From positions 659,813-723,812 of the forward strand of contig MNCI01015796.1 in assembly GCA_015680685.1 (NCBI GenBank): a DNA stretch of 64,000 nt, given 5' to 3'. The DNA comes from Gnetum montanum. Taxonomy: Eukaryota; Streptophyta; Gnetopsida; Gnetales; Gnetaceae. Below are positions 35,480 through 48,400 of the stretch, one piece after another. The notes below the pieces were generated by a model that was not told the DNA's origin, ran no database searches, and worked only from the letters and a program-made list of their open reading frames with translations. Position 1 is the first letter of the stretch. Every line of letters begins with the position of its first letter. The position numbers and the translations under genes are program-made.

Positions 35480-36395
35480 ACCAAAATGGAATATGGCTTT
35501 CTAAACAATGGAAAGCCAATTATCATCAATGCTAACCTTGCTTCTAGAAGTTGTTACAGGTGGTTAACAAATGGCCAATAGCATTTTCTTGTTCATATCT
35601 TGACCTCACTAGAATTGATCCTAGGATATGCCAGCACTGCATCTATATAGATCCTTCCATCAAGCCAAAGAGGCAACCACTGTGGTGGTTGAATTCCAAA
35701 GTAAAGAAAATCATAAAAGAGGAAATTGAACAACTCCTTAAGGTGGGGTTCATCTATCCCATTATGGATAGTGAGTGGGTTAATCTACTTGTGATAGTGC
35801 CAATGAAAGATGACAAATGGAGGATTTGTATCAATTCTAGGCCATTGAACATGCTAACTTATAAAGATCAGTTTCTATTATCATTTGTGAACTAGGTGTT
35901 GGACACTATTTCTAGGCATTCTTACTACAATTTATTGGATGATTATAGTGGCCATAACAAAATTTAGATTACACTAAAGGATTAGGATAAAATAACATTC
36001 ACAAGTTCCTAAGAGACTTTCACATATAGAAAGATGTCGTTTGGCCCAGAAATAGTGTCCAACACCTAGTTCACATTCTATTATCATTTGTGAACTAGGT
36101 GTTGGACTTTCACATTCTAATGCCTTGTCCTACGCACCTTCCAACAATCAATTGGTAGCAAGGTGGAAGTCTTTATGGATGGCTTCTCCACCTATGGGGC
36201 TACATTTGAGCAAGCCTTGGACCTTCCTGAGCAAGTTATGAAAAGGTGTGAGGATAAAAACCTTAGGATAAACTAGTAGAAAAGCCATTTGATGGTCAAG
36301 GAAGGCATTGTCTTGGGGCATAGAATTTCTAAAAAATGGATCGAGGTGGACCTTAGAAAAATAAGGGTCATCCAAGAAATTACTAAATAGACAAA
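35480..36395 (+). pseudogene. gypsy reverse transcriptase with fold-back rearrangement
   Basis: Clear in 35551-35895: KWPIAFSCSYLDLTRIDPRI, then PLWWLNSKVKKIIKEEIEQL, LLKVGFIYPIMDSEWVNLLV and MKDDKWRICINSRPLN. After a stop at 35893 come NLLDDYSGHNKI (block with catalytic Asp) and YRKMSFGP. At that point the normal block is replaced by an inverted and a direct copy of upstream sequence (36048-36107). The YxDD box is seen beyond it as FMDG (36172-36183), with the second Asp lost. The thumb reads KSHLMVKEGIVLGHRI. Confidence 0.85.
36048..36107 (+). repeat. fold-back: inverted plus direct copies of upstream sequence
   Basis: 36048-36075 is the exact reverse complement of 35886-35913 (28 bases). 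36076-36107 is an exact forward copy of 35873-35904 (32 bases). The two pieces together form a hairpin with a stem of about 19 bp. It lies inside the reverse transcriptase, where it displaces the normal sequence after MSFGP. Confidence 0.92.
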
Positions 36396-36399
36396 AATA

Positions 36400-36690
36400 T
36401 TCAAATATGTGACATTATTCCTTGAACGCACTAGCTACTACTAGCAATTCATTGAGACTTTTTCTAGGATTGCTAAACCATTGGTGGAGCTAACAAAGGA
36501 GGATGCTCCATTTATCTAGAATAAGGAATGTGAGCATGCATACCAGCATCTCAAGTAAAAGCTCATGGAAAATCCAATTATATAATCACTTAATAGGTCC
36601 AAACCATTTTACATCATGATAGATGCATCAGATTATGCCTTGGAAGCTATGCTCATGTAGTTAGATGATTAGAAATATCCTTACTACATG
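36400..36690 (+). pseudogene. RNase H, N-terminal part only
   Basis: ETFSRIAKPLVELTKEDAPF, then ENPII and KPFYIMIDASDYALEAML, the start of the gypsy RNase H with its first catalytic Asp in D-A-S-D. The rest of the domain and the N-terminal part of integrase are missing: the sequence passes to the integrase core within about 60 bases, so a deletion is inferred. Confidence 0.75.
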
Positions 36691-36734
36691 AGCATAGTGT
36701 AGGATACATGCACATGAAATGGTAGATGCATCTA

Positions 36735-37436
36735 CTCATTTTACCTCCACTTATTTTTGACAATGGTACTCATTTTACAAGTACTACCTTTTGAAAACAG
36801 ATGAAATGCTTGGGGGTTAAACATAAATTAACAATACCCTACCACCCCCAAATCAATAGTCAAGTAGAGGTTACAAATAGGAAAATCAGAAAGATACTAA
36901 CATGAATTATTAGTAAATATAGGAGAGATTGGAGCATGAAACTTAATGATGCCCTTTGGGCCTACTGCTCCACATGAAAACTCCCTATTGGCTACTCTTC
37001 CTATGAGCTTCTGTATGAAAACTTCCCAATACTTCCAATTCAAGTTGAGCTCCATACACTATCAATGGCTTATGACCTTGACCTTGACCTAAGTCTAGCA
37101 AAAAAAGAAAGATTGATGAACCTCAACTTGCTAGATAAGAACTGATTGGTAGCCTTATCATCTAACGAGTTTCAAAAGGCATTCAACAAGTAACAACATG
37201 ACCATAGAATAAGGAAAGTAAAATTTTAATTGGGAGATAGGATCCTCTACTGGAATCCCACACATGTATCCCAAAGAACCAAGTTTCAAATGTTATGGGT
37301 GAGGCCTTATGTTATCTATGAAACCTTTCCTTCTGGGGCCATGTTAATCTATAAACCTAAAAGTACAAAAAAGAAATTGTTGGTTGACATGCAACACATT
37401 AAACCTTTCCATGAGCCTAAGCAAGCCAGTGACTAA
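36735..37436 (+). pseudogene. integrase core (partial) and GPY/F-like C-terminus
   Basis: Integrase inserts the cDNA. LIFDNGTHFTSTTF gives the second catalytic Asp (36759-36761), and the track LGVKHKLTIPYHPQINSQVE supplies the expected Glu near TNRK. NDALWAYCST and PIGYSSYELLYENFPILPIQ are the conserved segment after the core. The last open frame, 37230-37436, holds GDRILYWNPT and KFQMLWVRPYVIYE, in the place of the GPY/F module, and ends at a natural stop. The HHCC finger and first catalytic Asp are absent. Stops at several places. Confidence 0.85.
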
Positions 37437-39580
37437 AACACCTCAATAGATGGACAAACATGCTCAACTTTTTAGATATTCTCCTTCCAACTCAGTCATG
37501 GGGGAGATGGACATCCATGCTAATTTATTAAATTGGTTCTTTAATTTTTATGCTTTTTTTACACCATATTTAGTACAATTTTCTCTTTCTTAAATATTTT
37601 GTAATTTCTTCTCTATTTTACTTTATTTGGTTTGAGTTTTTCTAATGTTTTCCTTATATTTTTTTCTTTATTACTGCTAAGACTAAGTGCAATTGTAGCT
37701 GCTAATTGATGTTGGTTTGTACTATAGTGTTATTTGATTGTTGATGTGTGGATTATATCTTTGAATTTTGGTATTAATAACCAAGACATGATTTCTCTTT
37801 CATGATAATAGGTAATGAGTCCATGTCATCCACCCATCCATAAAACTCTATGGTGTTCCTTGTTTTGGAAATATGAGGTCCCTTTCTTAATGAAACTTGT
37901 AACAAACTTATAACTTTGGTAGTTTCCAAACTTGGGAAGGATTAAATGGATAGATAGGGATGTGACTTCAAGAGGATTTGATGTTTTTTGTATTTGCTTA
38001 CCCTCTTGGGTGCATGACTTTTTTCATGGATTTCTTACCATTCCGCTATTGACCAATAATAGGAAGCTAAAAGTCTTTGTATGGTGTGGTTCTCATCATA
38101 AATAAATAAAAATATATATATATATAAAACAATAATGGAAATTCAAAGCACATCCCTTAGATGAAATAACAAGCTACAAGCATTGGTTATGGGACTAGAA
38201 AGACATGTTACCCATGCCTGAAGATCTCCTCTAACTAAGGTCCATCTATTTTCTTCTCTTTTAGGAATGCTTATTGATTTGTGAGGACATTCTTATGCCT
38301 TGAGGGGATGGACTGATCTTAGAGTGTTGATGTGAAGTCACTAAAAATAGTTGGCTGTAATTTGAACTAAGGATGGATGTTGTCAAGTCATATTAATCAC
38401 AAAATCCACAAGGTACTTCATGTGACCATGATGTGGAACTCCATTCCACTCTCTACCTCATCCATCTATGCTTTCCATAACTCACCTCACTTCCATTTTT
38501 CATGTTTTGTTCAATGTTCTAGTTTGATGTGTCAAAATTCTTAGGTAGTTTCTTATGGGATTTAGTACTTAACTTTCCATAACCATTAATCATCCATGGC
38601 ATCTGTGGACTCCATGATTCAAGGGCATGCATTGGAATTAAAGGCATGAGTTTGCTATGGGGAGGATGCATACTCCTTGGCTAGGCTAGTTAAGTTCCTC
38701 ATCATTTAGAAATTTTTGCATTCAAATCTTTCATGCTTCATGTTGATTGCATTCAATTTTTCACTTCTTTTTAAGTTTCTCCAACCATTATCCTAATAAA
38801 AACTCCTTTTTTGCAAACTATTTATCCCTTTCTAGGCATTTCTTCATGTTTATAGCCTTTCTAGATCTCTATGGACTCCAACTTTATGTAAAAACTCTTT
38901 GTTTTTATGAAAATTTTCAAAGTACAAAAAATTATCTTTTGGTTATGTTGGTAGGATCTCATTGACATAGCCCCTTGCATCAATGTAGCCCCGTATATGA
39001 GATCTCATCAACGCAATCAAAAAAACCTATAATATAGTGCAACACTAAAAATTTTTGTCATTTACTTCAAAATGGTAATGGAGTTTTTTGTAGTTTTTAG
39101 AGCCTAGAACCTTCCAAAGCCCATAACTTTCACACCACTTATTCGATTAACCTCGTTCTTCATTTTTGTAGCTATCAGAGGTGAGCTCTACATCATGGGA
39201 GCCATAAAACCATAGGTTTTTGACAAAATTTTTTCAGAAATTCTCTAACTCCAACAAGGTTTAACCAATAAAATAATATTAAAATTACTAATTTGTAAAA
39301 GTTAAACCTTCCCAATGAAATCTAGTAGACATTAAAATAAAATAATATTAAAATGATTAATCCACCATGATTGAAACTTAGCCAAGTGTAACTAATTCAA
39401 GAGACAAGGTACCTAAATGTTCTAAGTTACACATTAAATGCTAATCCTTGGTCATGTTGTGATCATAGATGGCATCAAGACCAAAGTGCCTATAGGAAGG
39501 AGGACCATCTAAACTAAGGGACAAGTGGCCTAGAACTAAAAGGTGCAAACAAGAGTAGTCCCAGGAGTAGGTAGCTGAGA
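37437..39580. other. spacer between integrase and the extra ORF
   Basis: AT-rich, no domain found. Contains a (TA)n run at about 38107-38126 and a 26-base direct repeat around 'aaaataatattaaaat' near 39266 and 39338. At 38955-39020 words like 'ctcattgacatagcc' resemble the U3 repeats of the LTRs. The short open frame 38747-38965 looks like chance. Confidence 0.4.
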
Positions 39581-39584
39581 CACA

Positions 39585-42318
39585 TGCAATGGGACCTCTT
39601 TGTGAGGATCCCAAAGTGGAATCTATTTGTTAAATTCCAGAAGTTGAAATGGAGCAGTTCCACTAAGATGAAACACCTAGACCATGACCTAACCTTGAGG
39701 TCACTCTAATGGAGGCCTATTTAAAGCAAATTGGGTCTAGGGAGATTCAAAAAATATTTCTTCCTGAACTAAACTTTGAATCTTTCCTAGACTTTACCCT
39801 AGAAGATGTTAAATCTTAACTCCAGACTTCCCCCATGTGGCCCATTCTCACTTCCAGTGGAGAATGGTACATGGGACAAACATACCTCTTTTGGAATAAT
39901 AAGAAAGGTGATTCCATAGTGAAACTCAAGGACATTTTTATGTCCTATAGAGTTAATGCCATTTTTGACATCCTTGGGTTACCAAAAACTAGGGCAACCT
40001 TGGTACATATTTTAACACAAGTAGACCTAGAGGTCAAAAAGGAGTGGGTCCAATGGTGCTACAATGTTAAGCATAATAAGTTTGATGCATTCAAAATGAT
40101 AAAGCATGCACTTTTCAAGATGGTGACCTATCACCTCAATTTGATGGTGAGGCCTAGCAAGATGACATCCTTCTCTACTTGTGCATGTGTCACTCTGAGG
40201 AGAAAATTTTTGGTTAACCACCCTTAGTTGATCTATCTTAATATGGAGAAGCATTTTAAAGAAAATGAATGTAGAAGGAAGGCACTCCCCTTTTCATGTC
40301 TCATCCAAAATTATGCAGAAGGGGAGGAATAGCCCCCTATTTCAATGATATCATCAGACATGCTCCTTCCACCTCTTTAGTGGAGATGATGAAAGACAAA
40401 GTTCCTACCAAGGTAATAGAAGAGGAGTAGCTACACCACCACCCACTCAAGAATAAACAATGCCAAAGTCCCTTGCTACCATTAACCACATGCGTGAACT
40501 CCATGAGCAACTCCTGTAGTAGCAGTAGGTAGGACTAAGTAGTGGTGAACCCTTAGTCTACAGGCTAGCATTGAGTCATCTCAACAAGGTGGTATGATCC
40601 ATCAGTAGGATGGAGGGTTTGGTACTAAGTTGTTCTACTTAAAGAGTGTAGGTGCTTGCAAAATCAAATCCTAGCACCTAAGAGGTAATGGTGTCCCTCT
40701 CTCAATAGCAAAAATTCCTAAAAATCTCTAAGAATACCACTATCTTTTCATTACACTTGGAGGAGGGTGAACGGATAACTATTCTAGTGATGCAACACCA
40801 AGGATAGGAAATAGTGATAAATGTGGTAGTTGAAAAAGTGGTTGATGAAATCAATGTCCCTATGGCATATACACTAATTGTTGCTACACTTAGAGCCATC
40901 CATTTATCCATAGGAGAAGGAAGTGAAAGATTCAATGCAACATAGCAGGAGAAGTTATTAGATTAATTGGTAGGAACTGGGTAATTGATTTTGGATATCT
41001 TTGATATCCCAAAAACCATTTTAGGAAGCAAGTCAAAGCTACTTGAGGTTAAAGGCAAAGTTCTTATTACTAATGCCCAACTTGAAATATCTTAAGCTAA
41101 GATTCAATGCTTGGATGTAAAAGTTGCTGAACCTAGAGCCTACCTCATTGATCCCACCGTACTCAACTAGAACATAGCACAAGATGAAGCTTTTCAACAA
41201 ATTTAGGTAAAACTTGAAGAGGCTGAGTATGCAAAGGAGTCAATAATTTCGACCAAGCCCTTATAGATGCCATTGCATGCAACATTTAAAATGACTTCTC
41301 AGAGGATCACCAAAAGAACATCAGACTAATCTAGAAGAACCATTGCCTACGAAATGTCAAGATGCAAAAAGATCAGATGATTTAATTCATCTAACAATAG
41401 TAGGAGTATCTTGCTATGATGAACACTAAATGAAGGAGGTTGGTTGTAAAGAATTGAAATCTCTTGATGGAGGAGGTGCATGTCCTTTTCTAGAAGTTTT
41501 TCATTAAAATATTATCCTAGAAAAATGAGGCCCTCAAATTTGAAAGGATTAAGAACCATTATAAGGATCAAGTTTACTTGTAGAAGGAGATCAATGAGAA
41601 GCATATCCAACAAATGAAGGCGAAGGTGAATAAGACCCTCCAGTAGCTCCAACAAGGAGGTGATTTTTGGCAACCCATCTTTGATGGACTTAATAAGTAC
41701 AACAACGTTGAAATCTACTTTAAGATGCTATAAATCAAGGAGATGACAAAGTACATGAAGCTTGTCATCCTTTGTTACTTAAACCTAGCAATGTTGATTA
41801 CTAGAAGATCAAGGTCAAAACTAAAAAAATAAGTGGCTAGCTTGTACCTTTTGTATGAGGTAGCATTCAAATACCATAAAGACACCAACTAGAAGCTTGA
41901 AATAGAGAATGCGGAACTTGAGGTTCTCAAGGTAAAGTTCATTAATCAAAGATCAATATCAAAGAACTTGGCCAAAACAATGAATGACTACCATGAGTTG
42001 TGAAATGCACTTAGGACATTCAACATTAAGTGTAAACAATTCATTAACTAGTTTCTCAATGTTAAGAAGTTGTTCCTTACAATGCCCTATCCTTGGGATG
42101 TTTCCATACTGGTCCACACTAGCAATGTCGCATGGACCATGTATGATCTTAGGAGTAAGGAGGACAAGATGAATTCATTGTTAGAGGCTTTCAATCATTT
42201 TCTAGAAGCTACAGCTGTAGCTGAATAGCCATAGCCTCAACCACAATAATTGCATGCACTAGAGGTAGGAGAAGGTTCTTTGAAACCTTAAGAACCTCCA
42301 CCACCTAAGACTAATTGA
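39585..42318 (+). pseudogene. extra ORF between integrase and LTR-B (copy 1)
   Basis: Athila elements carry an ORF here, sometimes called env-like. The open piece 39835-40227 contains YRVNAIFDILGLPKTRATLV and MVTYHLNLMVRPSKMTSFST followed by LRRKFLVN; the reading goes on with ALPFSCLIQN. The layout 'hLrPs.mt...ra....i..g..(I/V)N......PFP.LI' resembles the 'putative plant transposon protein' region of gypsy elements (moderate confidence). The second half is charged and helical in style, likely coiled coil: KEINEKHIQQMKAKVNK, NLAKTMNDYHEL. The C-terminus is Pro-rich. Many stops. Copy 2 lies at 43434-46170. Confidence 0.6.
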
Positions 42319-42567
42319 TTTTCCTCTCATCTTAAAGCTACCAGAGGAGTTGTGTTATCAATTTTTGTCATCATGTTCAATTTTTTTATCTTGAACACCA
42401 AATTTTTGTAATGATTGTAATTTCGTACACTTAGGCACTTAGTGTTTGTTTGTGTTAATTGTCTATTTTTAGCTAGTCAATAATCCCATACCTTCGCAAA
42501 TTTTTATAAAGAACTTGTTACTCCTTTTTTTCACTTGAGGATGAGTTTTCATTCAGTCATCAGGATA

Positions 42568-43433
42568 TGATGAAGCATCTTTCTTGGGTTGCGTTGATAG
42601 GATGTCTTCAATGTGATCCTATTAACACAACCATGTTGACGCAATCACATCAACATTTGGTCTGATGTGTTGATGTGACCTCGTCGAGATAGTATTTGTC
42701 TTTGCCTATAAATATGTGCTCACCAAGCACATTTATTGCAATTCATAGTTAGTATCATAGCAAAGTTCTTGCATTTTGTTCATTCGATAGTTGGAATACT
42801 TTCTAAGTTTTCATAGTAGAAGTGAGAATTTTATAGATCTTTATTCAAACATTGATGTACCTAAGCACCTTGGTGTGACCAATAATAAAGATAAGCTTTC
42901 TTCACAAACCTTGTAGCATTTGGAATTAGCTTAATGTTTACTTAATGCATTTTTTATTTGAGTAATTTACTTTAATTCATTGAATTAATTAATGATTAAT
43001 TAAAACACATAAGTACAACCATTTCTATCATACATTAACATTTAGTAATCCTAGTAGCGTTTAACGCTTGGTAACCTAGTAACATTGCAATGTGGCTCAG
43101 GATGTGTATGGTAAACAAAAATGGATGCTTATGTTAGGATTAGTTAAAATATTAGTTAGTTATTAGATTAATTAAACATTTAACTACTTTATTTTTTATA
43201 TTTAGGTGATTTAAACAATGAATATAAAATGATAAAAATCATATGCCTCAATTACACTTAACTATACACTTTCTCTTCACAAGTGAAACTAAGAAGATAA
43301 CAATCACATCTATTAGATTGACTTCCTAGACCCAATGTACTTTGAAAGATAAAGTCTATGGAATTCAACTAGATTTCTTAGTAAACGCTAGTGATTTGTA
43401 TGGTTGGGCATAGGAACTACTCGCTACTCATCA
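42568..43433 (+). repeat. LTR-B (middle LTR)
   Basis: 866 bp, starts TGATGAAGCATC, ends CTCATCA. TATA box at 42707-42714. It is preceded by 'ggatgagttttcattcagtcat', similar to the sequence before LTR-C. No primer site follows: it joins directly to sequence matching 39466 onward in the first internal region. Confidence 0.9.
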
Positions 43434-46170
43434 GATTGCACTAAGACCAAAGCATCCCTAGGAAGGAGGACTATCCCAACCAAGGTACAAGTATCCTAGA
43501 ACTAAAAGGGATCAACAAGAGTAGCTCCAAGATTAGGCAATTGAGATGCATGTAATGGGACCTCTTCATGAGGACCCCAAAGTGGAATCTATCCATCAAA
43601 TTTTGGAAGCTTAAATAGAGCAGTCCCAATGGTAGGAGACACTTGGACCAAGATTGAACCTTGAGTTCACTCTGATAGAGGCCTAGCTAAGGTAAATTGG
43701 ATCTGGGGAGATTCAAAAAATAGTTTTCCCTAAACTAAAATTTGGATCTTTCTTGGACTTTATCCTAGATGATGTAAATGTTCATCTCTAGAATGGTACA
43801 AGGGAGAAACATACCTCTTCTAAAATAAGAAATAGGGTGATGCCACACTGAAAATCAAGGACATTTCTATGCCCTAATTAATGAAGGTCATTTCTGAGGC
43901 CCTTGGATTACCAAAAAATAGGGTAACCTTTGTAGAGATTTCAATGCAAGAGGATCCAAAGGTCAAAAAGGAGTGGAATTGGTGATGCTCTGGTGTTGAC
44001 CGTAAGGATTTTTCTACACTCACAATGACAAAGCATGCATACTTTAACATGGTAACTTACCACCTCAATTTGATGGTGAGGCCCAACAAGATGATAGCCT
44101 TCTTTGTTCATGCATGCATCACTTTGAGAAAGAAATTTTTGGTCAACCTCCCTCAACTGATCTATCTTGAGATGGAAAAGCATTTTAAAGAAAAAGAATG
44201 TGGGAGGAAGATGCTCCCCTTTCCATGTCTCATCCAGAACAAACAATGATACTATTAGACATGCTTCTTCCACCTCTTGGATGGAGATTATGAAAAATAG
44301 TGCCTACCAAGGTAATAGAAGAGGAGTATCTACCACCAACACCCACTCATCAACAAACAATGCTACAATCCTATGTTATTATTGAGCACAAGCATGAACT
44401 CCATGAGAAACTCTTGCAATAGTAGCAGGCAAGACCGAGTGGTGGTGAATCCTTAGTCTATAGGCTAGTGTTGAATCACCTTAATGAGGTAGCATGATCC
44501 ATTAGTAGGATGGAAGGTTTAGCATCAATGTTTTCTACTCAAAGAATGTAAGTGCCTGTAATATTGAATCCTAGCACCCAAGAGGTAACGATGTTTCTCT
44601 CTCAACAATAATAATTTCTAGAAATATTTGGGAATGCCACTACCTTTTCAATGTGCTTGAAGGAGGGTGAAGGGGAAACTATTCTAGTGATGCATCACCA
44701 AGGGTAGGAAACAATGGTAGCTAACAGAGTGGCTAATGCACTCAATGGCCTTACAACATTCATTCTAGATGTTGTTGTAGTGAAAGATGTGCAAGTATTC
44801 ACAAGAGTAAGTGGAAGATGTAGTGCAACCTAGCACAAGGAGTTGCTAGACCAATTGGTAGGAACCAAACAACTAATTTTGGATATCTTTGATATCTCAA
44901 AAACCATTTTAGCAAACTAGTGAAAGCTACTTAAGGCTAAGGATAAAGTTCTAATTGCTAATGCAAAACTTAAAATAGCTTGATCTAGGATTCAACGCTT
45001 GGCAATGAAAATTGCAGAGCTTAGAGCTAGCCTTGCTAATCCCACCATACTAAGCTAGAACATAGTATGAGATGAAGCTTTCTAACAACTTTAGGAAAAA
45101 CTTAAAAGGCTGATTATACAAAGTAGTCAATAGTCTTTGAGTAAGCCCTTGTAGATGCCACTGCATACAACATTCAAATGGACTTGTCAGAGGTTCTCTA
45201 TGAGAACATCAAGCTAACCCAAGAGAACCATCACCTATGAAATGTTGAGATGTAAAAAGATCATATGGTTGCATTCATTCAATGACAACAAGAGTAGCTT
45301 GCTAGGGTGAACACTAAATTGAGGAGGTTGGTTATAAAGAATTGAAATCTCTTGATGGAGGAGGTGTGTGTCCTTCCCCAGAAGTCTACCATTGAAATTG
45401 CTACCTAGAAAAATGGAGTGCTCAAGTTTGAAAGGGTTAAGAACCAGTATAGGGACTAGGTTATCCTACAAAAAGAAATCAATGAGAAACACATCCAACT
45501 GACAAAGGAAAAGATGAATGAGGCCCTCTAGCAATTCCAGCAAGGAGGTGACATTTGGTAGCAAATCTTTGATGGACTGAATAAGTACAACAAAGTTGAA
45601 ATCTACCTCAAGGAGCTACAAATTAAGGAAATAATGGAGTACATAGAGCTTGTCAACCTATGTTACTTAAACCTAGCAATGCTGACCATTGGAAGGTAGA
45701 GGTTAGAATTAGAGAAATAAATGCCCAACTCATACCTTTTGTATGAAAAAATGTTTAAGAACATTAATTGCAAAACTAAAGGTTCTTAAGGCAAAGTTCA
45801 CTGATCAAAGATCAATAGTAGAGAACTTGGCCAAAAGAATGAATGACTACTAGGAGCTACAGAAAACACTTAGGATGTTCAACATTGAGGACAAATAATT
45901 TGCTATTTGGTTTATCAATGTCAAGGAGTTGTTCCTTGTAATTTCCTATCCTTGGGATGTTTCCATGCCATGACACATTAGCGATGTTGCATGGACCATG
46001 TATGATATCAAAAGTAAGGAGGAGATGAAAACATTACTGGATGCATTTCATCTCCACTAGAAGTTACATCTATAGCTAGATAATCACAGCCTTAACCACA
46101 ATAGCTGCATGCATTAAAGGTAGGAGAAGGTCCTTCAGAACCTCAAGAACCTCCATTGCTTGGGATTGTT
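43434..46170 (+). pseudogene. extra ORF, copy 2, between LTR-B and LTR-C
   Basis: Colinear with 39466-42318: both start near 'aagaccaaag', share MVTYHLNLMVRPNKM (open piece 44025-44249 with ACITLRKKFLVN and MLPFPCLIQN), the helical segments and the C-terminal Pro-rich tail. Stops differ between the copies, so they decayed separately. This copy has no gag or pol ahead of it. Confidence 0.65.
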
Positions 46171-46422
46171 TGATTTTCTTTTGGTGTTCAAGCTACCAAA
46201 GGAGTTATGTTGTCAATTTTTGTCATGGTGTTCAATTTTGTTGTCTTGAATACTAAAAGTTTGTAATGATTATAAATATCTATACTTGGGTACTTAGTAT
46301 TTTTTTATGTTAGTTGTGTGTTTGTAGATAGTTAATAATCCTATACATTTCCAAAGTTTTGTAAAGAACTTATTCCTCCTTTTGTTCACTAGAGGATGAG
46401 TTTTTATTTAATCATGGAAAAA

Positions 46423-47283
46423 TGATGAAGTATCTTCCTTGGGTTGTGTCAACATGATCTCATCGATGCAACCCCATTGACATGACCTTGTTGACACATG
46501 GTCTAATGTGTTGGCATGACCTTGTTGACGTAGTGTCTATCTTTGCCTATAAATATGCACTCACTAGACACATTTATGGAAATTCATAGTTAGTATCATA
46601 GCAAAGCTCTTAAATTTCTCTCACTCAATAGTTAGAATATTTTCTAAGTGCTTTCAGTAGGAGTGAGAAGTGTATGGATCTTTATTTGAACACTAATGTA
46701 CTTGAGAACCTTGGTGTGACTAGCAATAAAGACAAGCTTTGTTCACAAATCTTGTAGCATTTGGAATTAGCTAAATGCTTACTTGATGTGTTTGTTATTT
46801 GAGAAATTTACTTTAATGCATCAAATTAATTAATTAAATAGTAATTAATTAAAGCACATAAGTACGAACACTTCAAGCATACGTTAACGTTTGGTAATCC
46901 TAGTAGCATTTAACACTTGATAATCTAGTAATGTTGCAATGTGGTTCAGGATGTGTATGGTAAATGGGAATAGATACTTATGTTAGGATTAGTTAATATA
47001 TTAGTTAGTTATTAGATTAATCAAACATTTAATTAATTTATTTTTTGGTACTTAGGTAATTTAAACAATAAATATAAATTGATAAAAATGATATGCCTCA
47101 ATTATAATTAACCATACACTTGCACTTCACAACTAAAATTGAGAAGACAATGATGATGTCTGTTAGATTCACTCCCTAGACACAATGTACTTAGAAGGCT
47201 AAAGTTTATAGAATTCAACCAGATCCCTTAGTGAACACTAGTGATTCATATGGTTGGGTGTAGGGACTACTCACTACTCATCA
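46423..47283 (+). repeat. LTR-C (outer 3' LTR)
   Basis: 861 bp, starts TGATGAAGTATC, ends CTCATCA, and is followed by ATACC (47284-47288), identical to the 5 bases before LTR-A. TATA box at 46548-46555. Confidence 0.9.
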
Positions 47284-48400
47284 ATACCTATTTGTTAAGA
47301 TTTTAGATCAAGTCCATACCTTTGCTAGTAATATCACATTACTTCATCCTAAACTTATCATGAAACAAACCATGACCACATGGAAATGTCACTACTCAAA
47401 GAGAAAAAATAATGAAGCACTTATTAACAAATGAATTATTTAAATATTAAGTTTAAGAAAATTTTGCCATCTATTAGAGGGGTATCTTCAAGCAAGCGTG
47501 AATGGCTTTCTAGCCCCATAACTTTGCTAATATTACTAGAGGTGCATCATCAAGCACAGGTAACATGTCTTTCTAGTGGAACCCTTTCTTATGTGAATTA
47601 ATTAGTTAATAATTATTATTCTTTCTTTATCAAAGAACTACCTTTAGGCATTGATAACACATCTTTCCAATGACATGATAAGGAAACACTTATTCAAGAA
47701 CATTCTTCCATCAAAATTAGAACATAAGTAATGACATAAACAAATGGAGTAGTTAGACCCATAGAAGAAGTACAAATAACTAGAAAGTCCCATTGGTGAC
47801 AATCCTTTTAAATTATCTCTTTGTCCTTTCCCCTTTTCTCAAGCAATACAGATCATGACTTATTTTTTGTTTTAGTATGCAAAGAACTATATTGCTTTCA
47901 TGATGAAGATCTCTTGTTCATAGAAACTTGGAGGGATGGATGGAATGATCTCACTTCTTTATCCAAATATTTAGCTAATATCTTGATGACATAGTACATA
48001 ATCCAAATAAATAACTTGGTCTTTTACATAAAAAGAAAAATTTTATTGAAAAGCATATAATTTAATATAGAAAGTAAGTCAAAAAAAAATTAAAATAAAC
48101 AATAAGATTCATCAGAAATCAAAATTCCAAAGAACAAGGAAGATTGTAAGAAAGGTAAATTAAAAGAACATTGTAAAGCAAATAAGTATAAAATCAATCC
48201 TCATAAGATATTATAACATATTGGTATCTCCCCTAGGACTAAGGTTGAGGGAAAAGATACAAAATATATAATGGGACAAACCATAGGTAGAGGTGTCATT
48301 TAAGTTCCTAGCTATGTGGAGATCCTTAAATTGTTGACCTATTATGTATTCATCAAAATTAGTTTGTCTAGTTAATTAGGATGATAAATTTTTATGGCTT
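47284..48400. repeat. right half of the target repeat
   Basis: Starts with the target duplicate ATACC and continues 'tatttgttaagattttagatcaag', which matches 62816 onward. Later shared words include 'catgtctttctag'-like text near 47569 (62988 region) and 'agggatggatg' near 47932 (63211). No gene seen. Confidence 0.7.

Larger units (their letters stand above)
27866..47283 (+). mobile_element. Athila-like Ty3/gypsy element with three LTRs
   Basis: Order: LTR-A (27866-31953, split by a younger insertion), tRNA-Asp-type primer site, gag, protease, reverse transcriptase, RNase H, integrase, a long extra ORF, LTR-B (42568-43433), a second copy of the extra ORF, LTR-C (46423-47283). All LTRs start TGATGAAG; B and C end CTCATCA, while A ends CTCATGA. 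The outer flanks are identical 5-mers: ATACC at 27861-27865 and 47284-47288, while LTR-B has unlike flanks. So the whole three-LTR unit behaves as one insertion. The likeliest cause is unequal recombination between LTRs, giving LTR-internal-LTR-internal-LTR, followed by loss of gag-pol from the second unit. All coding parts are broken. Confidence 0.85.
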
